From assembly GCA_038131595.1 (NCBI GenBank), contig JAYPPR010000008.1, forward strand, positions 1,612,001 to 1,676,000: a stretch of 64,000 nt of DNA, written 5' to 3'. The notes beneath the pieces are model-generated. The model searched no databases. It saw only the letters and a program-made list of their open reading frames with translations, and was not told the origin of the DNA. The DNA is from UBA9926 sp038131595 (lineage in GTDB: Bacteria; Pseudomonadota; Gammaproteobacteria; Pseudomonadales; Azotimanducaceae). The position numbers were made by a program, and so were the translations under genes. Position 1 is the stretch's first letter; every line of letters starts with the position of its first letter. Of the stretch, positions 9,352 to 18,227 are shown one piece after another.

Positions 9352-10389
9352 GTGGTATCAAGGGATATGCAAGCGGCAATTAGCAATAGGAACAAGTCAG
9401 TCGAGCGGTGGTTGGTCGTCGTTTGCCTAGTCATTGTGTCGATGGTGGGAGTAGGCGGTGCAACCAGGCTCACCCATTCAGGTCTCTCGATGGTTGAGTG
9501 GAAACCGATTCAAGGGATTCTGCCGCCTTTGAACACTGCAGAGTGGGAAGAAGAGTTCACGCGCTATAAGGCGTTTCCCGAGTATCAAATCCTAAACAAA
9601 GGGATGAGCCTAGAGGCCTTTAAGCGTATTTTTTACTGGGAGTACGGGCATCGAGTGCTGGGCAGGATAATCGGTCTGCTGTTCTTTATCCCGCTTGTCT
9701 ATTTTTGGTTCACCAAGCAGATACCACTTGGGTTCAAAGGGCGCCTTCTCATTGCACTGGGTCTTGGCGGCTGCCAAGGGCTAATGGGGTGGTACATGGT
9801 GCAAAGTGGGTTAGTCGATGTGCCTCGTGTTAGTCACTTTAGGCTAGCGGCACACTTGTCATTAGCACTCGGCATCCTTGGGTACTTGTACTGGTTACTC
9901 TTGGATATGCGCCGCGTGCGTAAAGTGAACGTTTCTCCAGCCATGCGACTGGGTGCTCGCATACTCCTCGCGCTGCTTGCATTTCAGATTGTGTACGGCG
10001 CCTTCACCGCTGGCATGCGCGCGGGCCTTGGCTTCAATACGTACCCCATGATGGGAGATGCTTGGCTTGCAGAAGCGGCGACGACGCTGGCTCCGTTTTG
10101 GCTGAATTTCTTTGAAAATGGCGCCATGATTCAATTCATCCATCGTTGGGCAGCGATCGCAGTGGCGCTCTATGCCGTGGCGATGTTAGTGATGGCGATT
10201 AAGAGTCGAGCAGAGCGGCGATGGCGTCGGGCGCTTGGCTGGGTTGTGGCGTTGATCGCTATCCAGGTTGTCTTGGGGATCGCCACCTTGCTGAATTATG
10301 TGCCGCTCGGACTAGCACTGGTTCACCAAGTGATGGCGTGTTTTGTACTGCTGGGTGTGCTCTATGTGAATCGATTAGCGCGCTCATAG
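9352..10389 (+). CDS. ctaA: Heme A synthase, COX15 (mitochondrial/alphaproteobacterial) type
   Basis: Inner-membrane enzyme that oxidises the C8 methyl of heme O to the formyl group of heme A for aa3-type cytochrome oxidase. 345 residues, eight hydrophobic segments. Heme ligand histidines are visible in YGHRVLGR, VSHFRLAAHL, FIHRWAA and LVHQVMA. The N-terminal GGATRLTHSGLSMVEWKP and MSLEAFKRIFYWEYGHR are the signature of the COX15 class rather than the shorter Bacillus-type CtaA. The GTG at 9352 has AGAGA five bases upstream; an ATG at 9367 is an alternative. No cyoE or cox genes are adjacent. Confidence 0.92.
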   Translation: MVSRDMQAAISNRNKSVERWLVVVCLVIVSMVGVGGATRLTHSGLSMVEWKPIQGILPPLNTAEWEEEFTRYKAFPEYQILNKGMSLEAFKRIFYWEYGHRVLGRIIGLLFFIPLVYFWFTKQIPLGFKGRLLIALGLGGCQGLMGWYMVQSGLVDVPRVSHFRLAAHLSLALGILGYLYWLLLDMRRVRKVNVSPAMRLGARILLALLAFQIVYGAFTAGMRAGLGFNTYPMMGDAWLAEAATTLAPFWLNFFENGAMIQFIHRWAAIAVALYAVAMLVMAIKSRAERRWRRALGWVVALIAIQVVLGIATLLNYVPLGLALVHQVMACFVLLGVLYVNRLARS

Positions 10390-10420
10390 GCGCTGCCTAC
10401 CGATAAGAGAGGGGGGTCGA

Positions 10421-12166
10421 GTGCGAGTCTGTTTAGGCCAGATCAATACCACGCCCGGGGATTTTGAAGGCAACCTTGACGCGATGCTCAAAGGCATGCG
10501 CGCTGCGGTCGATGGCGGATGCACCCTGATCGCCTTTCCTGAGCTTTCGATCCCGGGGTATCTTAGTCAAGATCTGCTGTATCAACCCCGGTATATCGAG
10601 AGAAATCTCGACACGCTAAAACGGCTCTGCGCCGAGACCGAGAATGAAGCATTCCGGGATCTGTGTGTCGTCGCGGGATATATCGAACCCAATCCTGGCG
10701 CGGGCAAACCTTTCTTCAACGCGGCCGCCATCGTGAGGAATGGCGAATTGATCGCGAACTATCGCAAGCAGCTCCTTCCCTTTTACGATGTTTTCGATGA
10801 AGCGCGATACTTTGAGCCTGGTGAAGATCTTGCCGTGCTCGATATAGAAGGCCGCAAGGTGGGGTTCACCATTTGCGAGGATCTTTGGAACGATAAAGGA
10901 GAGGATCATTACGCGGCCGATAGGAACCCTTATGCCCGCTACCGTGAGGCAGGTGTTGATACGCTAGTCTCGATCAACAGCTCTCCTTTTGTGCGGGGAA
11001 AACCCGAGGTCCGTCTTCGTCGATTAGTGGGAGACGATGAGCAGCTCACGCTGGTCTACGTGAATCAGTGGGGTGGTCAAGACGAACTCGTGTTTGATGG
11101 TCAGAGTTTTGTCGCTGAACGTGGGAATTTACGATATTGCTCGAGCCAGGTTGAGTGCGACGAATTCGCCGTAGTCGACCTAGAGCGCGCACCGCAGGCG
11201 CCAAGCTCATCTGATGTGCCTGCGGCTGGCGTGACAGTGCGCTCAGCCCGACTTGATCAGCTCATTGTTATGAGCCTTCGTGATTACGCTCGAAAGTCTG
11301 GTTTCTCTGATGCTGTTGTCGCAAGTAGTGGCGGCGTCGATAGCGCATTGACTATCGCTTTGGCTTGCGAGGCGCTCGGCCCAAGTCATGTCCACGCGAT
11401 ACGTATGCCTTCGGTTTACAGTAGTGATCACTCCAAGTCAGACGCGATGGCCTTGCATCAAGCCCTGGGGTGTTGGGATTACGAGGTCGAAATCGAGCAC
11501 CTTCGGCTTGTTGAATCACTGAACCACTCATTTGATCGCTATGAAGCGGCAGATCATCTGGTGACGGCGGTCCATCGTGAGGGGCGATACAACGCGATCG
11601 CTGATCAAAATGTGCAAGCGCGCTTGCGGGATGTTTACCTGATGCATTTCTCCAATGCGTATGGGGCTTTACCGCTAGCTACTGGGAATAAAACCGAGTC
11701 TGCGTGTGGCTACTTCACGCATTTTGATATGAACTTAAGCTTCGCGCCCATTATCGATCTCTACAAACGACAGGTATTCGACCTCGCGACTGCGCAGCCA
11801 GCTATCCCTCGAAATATTGTGACCAAGCGACCTTCGGCCGAACTCGCACCAGATCAGTTTGATGAGGACAACTTACTGCCCTACGCTGTGTTGGACCCTA
11901 TCGTGCAGGGCTATGTAGAGGAGTTCATCAGCGACTTTGATGCCTTCAGGGATTGGGTTCAGAACGTGAGCGAGACCATCTCAATTGACGATGGTGAACT
12001 GAATGAATGGTTATCAAGTGCTAGTGCCAAGACTGATTACGAGCGGATTATTACCCTCATCGGTCGCATGGAGTTCAAACGCAGACAAACTTGTCCGGGC
12101 CCAAAACTCTCTAAGGTGGCGTTTGGTATCGGCCGCCGGGTTCCTATTGTTAAAGCCTACATCTAA
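10421..12166 (+). CDS. nadE: Glutamine-dependent NAD+ synthetase
   Basis: Cytoplasmic last step of NAD biosynthesis: amidation of nicotinate adenine dinucleotide with ATP, using ammonia from glutamine. 581 residues in two domains. The N-terminal nitrilase-type glutaminase (about 1-265) shows the Glu-Lys-Cys triad in FPELSIPGYLS, YRKQLLPFYDVF and FTICEDLW. The C-terminal synthetase has the ATP loop ASSGGVDSALT (about residue 305) and ATGNKTE. The GTG start is preceded by GAGAGGGGGG. It lies 31 bp after ctaA on the same strand, possibly co-transcribed. Confidence 0.96.
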   Translation: MRVCLGQINTTPGDFEGNLDAMLKGMRAAVDGGCTLIAFPELSIPGYLSQDLLYQPRYIERNLDTLKRLCAETENEAFRDLCVVAGYIEPNPGAGKPFFNAAAIVRNGELIANYRKQLLPFYDVFDEARYFEPGEDLAVLDIEGRKVGFTICEDLWNDKGEDHYAADRNPYARYREAGVDTLVSINSSPFVRGKPEVRLRRLVGDDEQLTLVYVNQWGGQDELVFDGQSFVAERGNLRYCSSQVECDEFAVVDLERAPQAPSSSDVPAAGVTVRSARLDQLIVMSLRDYARKSGFSDAVVASSGGVDSALTIALACEALGPSHVHAIRMPSVYSSDHSKSDAMALHQALGCWDYEVEIEHLRLVESLNHSFDRYEAADHLVTAVHREGRYNAIADQNVQARLRDVYLMHFSNAYGALPLATGNKTESACGYFTHFDMNLSFAPIIDLYKRQVFDLATAQPAIPRNIVTKRPSAELAPDQFDEDNLLPYAVLDPIVQGYVEEFISDFDAFRDWVQNVSETISIDDGELNEWLSSASAKTDYERIITLIGRMEFKRRQTCPGPKLSKVAFGIGRRVPIVKAYI

Positions 12167-12172
12167 TCCCCC

Positions 12173-12200
12173 GCACGCCCTCGATGATAACGAGGGGTGC
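12173..12200. terminator. Hairpin between convergent nadE and hsp20
   Basis: CCCTCG and CGAGGG flank a 7-nt loop, and the stem extends through GCAC/GTGC with one bulged G. No clear T-run follows on either strand, so it is at best a weak or Rho-assisted terminator. Confidence 0.4.
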
Positions 12201-12226
12201 AGGGGTCCCACTCCATCTTGAAGCGG

Positions 12227-12667
12227 CTACTGGGTCACACTAATCCTTTTTGGCGAGGGCTTTTGCGTTCGCTCGATGCAGATATCCAAAATTCCGTTAG
12301 TGGTTGTCGCGGTGATGGCCTCACAGTTCACATCAACCGGCAGTCGCCAGCTTTTTTGATAGTCAGCGTTTTTGAGAGACTGAGAAATCATTTTCTCGTC
12401 TTCTCCGAGCTCGGCAGATGAGCGTTTAGCGACAAGTGACAGCACCCGGTCATCCACTGTGAGTTCGACATCCTCCATCGCAACGCCGGGAAGCTCGACT
12501 CTCAGGCGGTAAGCTGATGCTGACATTAAGATGTCAGTGTTTGGCTCAAGAGCAAGCGATTGGCCGACTTCAATTCGATTGCCAGCGGTCGGTGTCTCTG
12601 ACCAGAGCGCGCGAAGCAGTGGGGAGGTGAATCGGAATGGATCGCGAGAGATTGTCCAAGTGCTCAT
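12227..12667 (-). CDS. Small heat-shock protein, Hsp20/alpha-crystallin family
   Basis: 146-residue ATP-independent holdase chaperone. The alpha-crystallin domain covers about residues 40-135: YRLRVELPGVAMEDVELTVDD at the beta2-beta3 strands, then SWRLPVDVNCEAITATTTNGILDI with the conserved N-G-I-L-x-I turn. The C-terminal tail holds no clear I-x-I anchor (PKRISVTQ). The ATG at 12667 has GGAAA seven bases upstream. CTTGAA (complement of 12761-12766) could be a sigma-32 -35 box, but I see no convincing -10 partner. Convergent with nadE and divergent from pfp. Confidence 0.9.
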   Translation of the reverse strand: MSTWTISRDPFRFTSPLLRALWSETPTAGNRIEVGQSLALEPNTDILMSASAYRLRVELPGVAMEDVELTVDDRVLSLVAKRSSAELGEDEKMISQSLKNADYQKSWRLPVDVNCEAITATTTNGILDICIERTQKPSPKRISVTQ

Positions 12668-12820
12668 TAGGGTTTCCTTCTATAACAGTGGTTTTCGATT
12701 GCCTTACCCGTTGGGCTCAGCGTTTTCGGTTACCAGCTATCTAAGACGCCTTACCGCGATTTCAAGCCTCTGGTGAATATTTTTCGAAGCCGGATGTGAG
12801 CGGGCCTCGAAAACCCTAGC

Positions 12821-12826
12821 TATAAT
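12821..12826 (+). promoter_or_regulatory. -10 box (TATAAT) of pfp
   Basis: A perfect TATAAT lies 31 bp before the pfp start at 12858. It overlaps the ATG at 12825, which excludes that ATG as the translation start. The -35 region is weak (GAGCGG at optimal spacing). Confidence 0.55.
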
Positions 12827-12857
12827 GCTGTCAAGCCTTGAGACGGAGATTCACCCA

Positions 12858-14111
12858 ATGCCCAAGAACGCCTTTTATGCTCAATCAGGTGGAGTGACGT
12901 CGGTGATCAATGCGTCGGCATGCGGGGTGATCGAACGCGCTAGAGAACAAAGTGCGATAGGCAAAGTGTATGCCGGCATGAATGGCATATTAGGCGCGTT
13001 ACGGGAAGAGCTGATTGATACGTCTAAAGAAACCAAAGCAGCGATTCGCCAGTTAAAGACGACGCCAAGCGGTGCCTTCGGATCTTGTCGTTACAAATTG
13101 AGGGCGCCGGAGGCACATCCGCTCGAGTACGAGCGGATCCTCGAAGTATTCAGGGCACATGATATTGGCTACTTCTTTTACAACGGCGGTGGCGACTCCC
13201 AAGACACAGCGAATAAATTAGCGCAGTACAGCATTCAACAAGGGTTTCCAGTGACGTGCATTGGCATTCCTAAAACGGTTGATAACGATTTGCCGTTGAC
13301 GGACACCTGCCCCGGGTTTGGGTCGGTCGCCAAGTACGTAGCGGTGTCCACTCTCGAGGCATCGCTGGATGTTCGCTCCATGGCGGAAACGTCAACCAAA
13401 GTGTTTGTCCTCGAGGTGATGGGTCGGCACGCGGGTTGGATTGCTGCTGCCAGCGGGCTCATACAGTCAAAAGCGGGTGATCCGCCCCATGTGATTGTGT
13501 TACCCGAGGTCGCCTTCGAAGAGGACGCGTTTGTGCGAAAAGTCGAACAATCGGTTAAGCGATCGGGCTATTGCGTCGTCGTTGCCTCGGAGGGCGCACA
13601 AACCAGTGATGGCCGCTTTCTCGCAGAAAGTGGCGGAACGGATGCGTTTGGACATGCTCAACTCGGTGGGGTAGCGCCATGTCTTGTAGACATCATCAAA
13701 GCAAGGCTTGGCTACAAGTGCCATTGGGCCTTGGCCGATTATTTACAGCGTGCGGCTCGTCACATCGCTTCGAAAACAGACGTCGAACAGGCCTATGCAG
13801 TAGGCGCTAGCGCAGTTGATGCCGCGCTTGCAGGGCATAATGCGAAAATGGTGGCTATCGAGCGGGTATCCTCGAGCCCTTATCGCTGGAAAACGAAGCT
13901 AGTGCCGCTCAGCCGAGTTGCGAATGTTGAGAAAAAAATGCCGAAGCGCTTCATCGCAAGAGATGGATTTGGTATTACCCAGGCCGCTAGGCACTACTTG
14001 GCGCCCCTGATCAATGGCGAAGACTACCCGGCCTACAAGCAAGGGTTGCCTCAGTACGCATCGTTGAAGCGAGTGTTATTGCCAAAAAAGTGTCCTGACG
14101 CATCGTTTTAG
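12858..14111 (+). CDS. pfp: Pyrophosphate-dependent 6-phosphofructokinase
   Basis: Cytoplasmic glycolytic/gluconeogenic enzyme reversibly interconverting fructose-6-phosphate + PPi and fructose-1,6-bisphosphate + Pi. From the ATG at 12858 (GGAG 9 bases upstream) it has 417 residues. AQSGGVTSVIN opens the Rossmann fold. NGGGDSQDT (109-117) puts Asp where ATP enzymes have the Gly that accepts ATP, and GIPKTVDNDL (136-145) has Lys where ATP enzymes have Gly; both changes mark PPi use. MGRHAGWIAA is the sugar-phosphate site. The longer frame beginning at 12825 starts inside the promoter. A membrane pyrophosphatase is encoded close by, a pairing also known from methanotrophs. Confidence 0.93.
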   Translation: MPKNAFYAQSGGVTSVINASACGVIERAREQSAIGKVYAGMNGILGALREELIDTSKETKAAIRQLKTTPSGAFGSCRYKLRAPEAHPLEYERILEVFRAHDIGYFFYNGGGDSQDTANKLAQYSIQQGFPVTCIGIPKTVDNDLPLTDTCPGFGSVAKYVAVSTLEASLDVRSMAETSTKVFVLEVMGRHAGWIAAASGLIQSKAGDPPHVIVLPEVAFEEDAFVRKVEQSVKRSGYCVVVASEGAQTSDGRFLAESGGTDAFGHAQLGGVAPCLVDIIKARLGYKCHWALADYLQRAARHIASKTDVEQAYAVGASAVDAALAGHNAKMVAIERVSSSPYRWKTKLVPLSRVANVEKKMPKRFIARDGFGITQAARHYLAPLINGEDYPAYKQGLPQYASLKRVLLPKKCPDASF

Positions 14112-14248
14112 GTAAACAATGCGCTGCAGGCGATTCGCTCGGAAAAAATCGAGGGACTTTCGCTTAATCGTCCGTGCCAGGGATGTTGACAGCGATTATC
14201 AAGCCCCGACTAACGCTTGAACCCGGTCTCTGCCCTTGATGCTCAGCC

Positions 14249-14809
14249 TTAGGGAGGGAAGGGTGTCTCTCCTTGGGTAGGTACCGGGATATCAAAGGCA
14301 TTGAGCATCGCCGAGACGCCGAGATAGTAGCCGATGAGCGCGACGAAGTTGATCGATCCCTCTTCCCCCAGTTCGAGCTGTAGTCGTTCAAACGTAGCCT
14401 CGGATAGCGCACGCGCTTCTACGAGTTCAGTGGCTGCATCGAAGGCTATTTGCTGAGCAGCTTCCTGAAATACGGGGCGCTTGCCCTGTTTAATGTGTTC
14501 AATCTGCGTATCGGTGATGCCAGCCTCTCGTGCCATGGGTGCATGGGCATACCATTCAAAGTTTGATCGCCAGTAGCGCGCAGTCACCAATATCCCAATT
14601 TCCATGACGGCTCGTGAAAATTGGCTTTGATAGCGCAGTGCGTGCCCCAGCTCACACAGATGCTGACCGATCTCGGGGATGAGTAGCCAAGGGCCAAATG
14701 GGCCGGGAAGCGGTGCATCTGGCTTGGTCCTGCGGGTTTCGGTGATTCTTTGGTAGAGGGAACGTTGTGGTGAATTTAGTGTTTCTGGTGTCGGGGATTG
14801 AAATCGCAT
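14249..14809 (-). CDS. Carboxymuconolactone decarboxylase-fold protein
   Basis: 186 residues. The CMD/AhpD helical core is about residues 60-125: VMEIGILVTARYWRSNFEWYAHAPMAREAG. The CxxC pair that gives AhpD its peroxidase-coupled activity is absent, and Trp/Tyr-His residues occupy that region, as in a large group of uncharacterised decarboxylase-like proteins. The function is therefore open. It is transcribed alone, downstream of the hppA terminator. Confidence 0.75.
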   Translation of the reverse strand: MRFQSPTPETLNSPQRSLYQRITETRRTKPDAPLPGPFGPWLLIPEIGQHLCELGHALRYQSQFSRAVMEIGILVTARYWRSNFEWYAHAPMAREAGITDTQIEHIKQGKRPVFQEAAQQIAFDAATELVEARALSEATFERLQLELGEEGSINFVALIGYYLGVSAMLNAFDIPVPTQGETPFPP

Positions 14810-14922
14810 CGATGGTTCTCGTTTTTAGATAACGCTATTTAACCTTTAAACGCTGGATCTCGCATGGTGAGGGCGATGCCAATTCCAGCCGAGCAGAGCC
14901 CCGATTAAATGCACAATCTTCG

Positions 14923-14961
14923 GGCAATAAAAAAGCGGGTGGGACCCGCTTTTTTATTGCC
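14923..14961 (-). terminator. Strong intrinsic terminator after hppA
   Basis: Perfect 18-bp inverted repeat (14923-14940 with 14944-14961) around a GGG/CCC loop. A GCGGGT/ACCCGC core is flanked by six A on one side and six T on the other, so it can work in both directions. It lies 57 bp past the hppA stop. Confidence 0.9.
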
Positions 14962-15017
14962 GCGATGAGCGCGCATCCTCGCTTGGGATGGCGCACACCA
15001 TGGAGATTAGTGAGGCA

Positions 15018-17048
15018 CTACAGGAGTGGCGCAATCACCAGGCTAACAATCGCCATCACGTTGATCAGAATGTTCATTGATGGGCCTGAGGTATCCTTGA
15101 AAGGATCGCCAACCGTGTCGCCAACAACGGCAGCGGCATGGACTTCCGAACCCTTGCCTCCGAAGTTGCCGCGCTCAACAAACTTCTTGGCGTTGTCCCA
15201 TGCGCCGCCTGCATTCGCCATCATGAGGGCCATAAGTACGCATCCAAGCAGGCCGCCTGCAAGCATACCGCCGAGCGCTTCCGGTCCAAGGATAAATCCA
15301 ACCACCGGTGGTGCAGCAACGGCAATGACGCCTGGCAAGATCATTTTCTTGAGGGCAGCGTTAGTAGCGATCTCGATACACTTTCCATGATCTGGTTCTG
15401 CAGTGCCTTCCATCAAGCCGGCAATTTCTCGGAACTGACGTCTAATTTCCTCAATCATTTCCATCGCAGCGTCGCCGACAGCGGTCATGGTGATCGATGC
15501 AATTCCAAGTGGCAGGGTTCCACCGATGAAGATGCCCACGAGCACCATCGGATCGTTCAACTGCAGAGAAAAGTCGGGTTGCTGTGCGACCATGGTTTCA
15601 ACAAATGCTGCGATGATCGCCAGCGCTGCCAGCGCAGCTGCCCCAATTGCGAAGCCTTTGCCGATGGCCGCAGTGGTGTTACCAACTTCGTCGAGACCAT
15701 CTGTGATGTTTCGGACGTCTTCACCAAGACCGCCCATTTCAGCAATCCCGCCTGCGTTATCAGCCACTGGGCCATAAGCGTCTAGCGCCATGGTCATACC
15801 AACCGTTGCCAACATGCCGCATGCTGCAATGCCCACGCCATACAAGCCGGCGAAGTACGTTGAGACAAAAATCACTGCAGCGATACAGAGGATTGGTGCA
15901 ACAACAGACTCCATCCCCACAGCAAGGCCGGTAATCATGACAGTCGCAGTTCCTGTTTTCCCAGACTCTGCAATGCGCTCAACCGGTGTGCTAGCAGTGT
16001 AGTATTCAGTGATCAGACCAACCGCCATGCCACCCAGTGCGCCCGCTACGATGGCCCACAGAACATTGAGTGAGAGACCCAGTTCGGTGGTTAGCCACCA
16101 AGCGGCTGCCATGAGCAGGATCGCCGATAATTGGTGTCCATTTCGAAGCGCTTGCTCAGGTGCAGCGTTGGACCGCATGCGGACAACAAAGATACCGATA
16201 ATGGAGCAGACCAAACCGAGAGAAGCGAGAATCAAAGGGAATGCCATCAGGTTGGCTTTCGCTTGTTCGCCCGCGGCTCCAGCCAGCAGGGCGCTCGCAC
16301 TTGGATCAGACATCACCATCGTGGATGCAATCGCAACGGTGGCAATCATGGAGCCACAGTAGGATTCGAAGATGTCTGAGCCCATGCCAGCGACGTCGCC
16401 GACGTTGTCTCCAACATTGTCCGCAATCACACCAGGGTTTCGGGGATCATCCTCGGGAATGCCAGCCTCGACTTTACCCACGAGGTCGGCGCCCACGTCA
16501 GCGCACTTGGTGTAGATGCCTCCACCAACGCGTGAGAAGAGCGCGACGCTTGATGCGCCCATGCCAAATCCGTGGATGGCATGCGCTGCTTCGGGGTCGC
16601 TCCCAAAGAGCCAGTATAGGAAGCCGAGACCCACGAGGCCCAGCGAAGCGACGCAGAGGCCCATAATTGAGCCGCCGTAAAAAGCGATGGTCAGTGCACC
16701 GGCTTGTCCTTCCGATTGGGCAGCGGTGGTTGTTCGGACATTGGCTTTCGTGGCAGAGAACATACCGAGATAACCGGCAAGGCCTGACGCGAGGGCGCCA
16801 ACAGCGAACGAGATCGCGGTATTGATGCCGAGGGCAAAGTACAAAATGATGCCCAACGGAATCGCAAACATGGCGAGTCGACTATATTCGGTGTTCATAA
16901 AGACCATGGCGCCTTCGTGAATTGCATCACCGATCTTGCGAATCTTCTCGTCCCCTTCGCTTTGACGAACCATGATGGTGTAAATCACAAACGCGACAAC
17001 CAGTCCCGCGATGCCAAAGAGTGGCGGTAATAACGCATCTAAAATCAT
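15018..17048 (-). CDS. hppA: Membrane-bound ion-pumping pyrophosphatase (K+-dependent class)
   Basis: Inner-membrane enzyme that hydrolyses PPi and pumps H+ (or Na+) outward. From the ATG at 17048 it has 676 residues, the usual size, with 16 expected spans; an 18-residue upstream extension is not needed. PPi/Mg sites: DVGADLVGKVEAGIPEDDPR, NVGDNVGDVAGMGSD, DAYGPVADNAGG and VVGDTVGDPFKDTSGPS. In GNTTAAIGKGFAIG the residue after the two Thr is Ala (Ala460), marking the K+-dependent class; K+-independent pumps have Lys there. The transported ion cannot be told by eye. Pairs with the PPi-dependent phosphofructokinase encoded 0.9 kb away. Confidence 0.96.
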   Translation of the reverse strand: MILDALLPPLFGIAGLVVAFVIYTIMVRQSEGDEKIRKIGDAIHEGAMVFMNTEYSRLAMFAIPLGIILYFALGINTAISFAVGALASGLAGYLGMFSATKANVRTTTAAQSEGQAGALTIAFYGGSIMGLCVASLGLVGLGFLYWLFGSDPEAAHAIHGFGMGASSVALFSRVGGGIYTKCADVGADLVGKVEAGIPEDDPRNPGVIADNVGDNVGDVAGMGSDIFESYCGSMIATVAIASTMVMSDPSASALLAGAAGEQAKANLMAFPLILASLGLVCSIIGIFVVRMRSNAAPEQALRNGHQLSAILLMAAAWWLTTELGLSLNVLWAIVAGALGGMAVGLITEYYTASTPVERIAESGKTGTATVMITGLAVGMESVVAPILCIAAVIFVSTYFAGLYGVGIAACGMLATVGMTMALDAYGPVADNAGGIAEMGGLGEDVRNITDGLDEVGNTTAAIGKGFAIGAAALAALAIIAAFVETMVAQQPDFSLQLNDPMVLVGIFIGGTLPLGIASITMTAVGDAAMEMIEEIRRQFREIAGLMEGTAEPDHGKCIEIATNAALKKMILPGVIAVAAPPVVGFILGPEALGGMLAGGLLGCVLMALMMANAGGAWDNAKKFVERGNFGGKGSEVHAAAVVGDTVGDPFKDTSGPSMNILINVMAIVSLVIAPLL

Positions 17049-17168
17049 ATTGAGTCTCGATCGAGGTTGATTTGAGGTGTGCCCTCCCCGGGCAGCGCCC
17101 AATGGTACAAAATTGTCAGAAAATAGGGAATGCTTGGTCGCGTTATTCGTGCGGCCGATAAGCGCGCC

Positions 17169-18215
17169 TTAGCCCTGTTCGAGGAGTTGCCTTAGGTCGC
17201 TCATTGCGGCGTTGGCTCTCGAGATATGTGAAGCCATGACCAGCGAGTGATTTGCGAGCACGCCAAACCCCCCACCATTTAGGATCATGGGGCTGTACAG
17301 CGTGTCTTGTGTCGGTTCGAGTTCGCGAATGATTTGACGGAGACTAACGCGCGCATTCTTCTTCTCGAGAACGTCAGCGAAGTCGGCGTCGACAGCCTCT
17401 AGCAAATGCAAGATGGCAAAGGTGGACCCTCTTGCCTCATAGAACACGTCATCTAATTGAAGCCAGGGCGTTTTGATGGTTTGGTCGCTCGCAGTTTGCG
17501 TGGATTGCCTTGCCGCCCCATCGCCAGCAAGTCCAGTGTCCAATTGCCGTTTGCCCACGCTCGCACTTAGCCTTTGCGATAGACTGCCAAGCCTTGTCTC
17601 GACCTCTCCTAGCCAAATACTCAAGTTGTCTGCGCGCGCATAGAACTGTGCATCAGGACGGGCATCATCGCCCAAGCGAGCGAGGTAGCGATCCAGCGCT
17701 TCGATGCCTTTTCTATACTCTGACTCTGTTTGCGGTATCAGCCAGGACTGACTGTCGAAGTAGAGTTGGTTTTCGGCCGTCACTAGGTCTTGATCCTCAG
17801 TACTTTGCGATTGCGAGCGACTCATTGTGTTGCGAAGTGCTCGGGCAAAATCCCTACATTGCACCAAAACGCCGAATTCCCACCGAGGCACGTTATCCAT
17901 GAAAACGCTGGGCGGCAGCACGTCATTGCTTAAATAGCCACCTGGTTTATCCAGCAATGACGCCGTTAACCGAGACAAGGTTGCAACACTGCGGGTGCCA
18001 ACCACTGGCCTGATGTTTTGGTCTATCAAGGTCGCTTCTGTAGAAGCCACCGAAAAACGATCAGGTGTTTGATTGAAATAAAGCCCGACGGGCAGTACCA
18101 GCAAACCGATCGCGACGGTGAGATAGAAAGCAAGGCGCGTAAACGCGGGCGGCGTCGTTCTTGTTTCGAGCGTTTCCTTGGAGCGTGCGAATAGACTTTT
18201 GAGTCGTTCTTTCAC
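17169..18215 (-). CDS. DUF2333 family membrane-anchored protein
   Basis: 348 residues; one N-terminal membrane anchor (about 27-46, LAFYLTVAIGLLVLPVGLYF), the rest probably periplasmic. The blocks GGYLSNDVLPPSVFMDN, RWEFGVLVQCRDFARALRN, SWLIPQTESEYRKG, FYARADNLSIWLGEV and RLGSLSQRLSASVG are those of DUF2333, a family without assigned function. The start is an ATG at 18215. It follows the lipoprotein gene by 12 bp, so the two are probably one transcript. Confidence 0.85.
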   Translation of the reverse strand: MKERLKSLFARSKETLETRTTPPAFTRLAFYLTVAIGLLVLPVGLYFNQTPDRFSVASTEATLIDQNIRPVVGTRSVATLSRLTASLLDKPGGYLSNDVLPPSVFMDNVPRWEFGVLVQCRDFARALRNTMSRSQSQSTEDQDLVTAENQLYFDSQSWLIPQTESEYRKGIEALDRYLARLGDDARPDAQFYARADNLSIWLGEVETRLGSLSQRLSASVGKRQLDTGLAGDGAARQSTQTASDQTIKTPWLQLDDVFYEARGSTFAILHLLEAVDADFADVLEKKNARVSLRQIIRELEPTQDTLYSPMILNGGGFGVLANHSLVMASHISRANAAMSDLRQLLEQG

Positions 18216-18227
18216 TGGTGCTGGCCT

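Noticed and set aside
12825..12857. Earlier ATG for pfp
   Set aside because: It overlaps a perfect TATAAT; the ATG at 12858 has GGAG at good spacing and starts at the family N-terminus.
15138..15785. 215-residue open frame on the plus strand inside hppA
   Set aside because: Antisense shadow of a highly conserved gene; no ribosome site and no family resemblance. Several similar frames (16009-16666, 2115-2514) have the same explanation.
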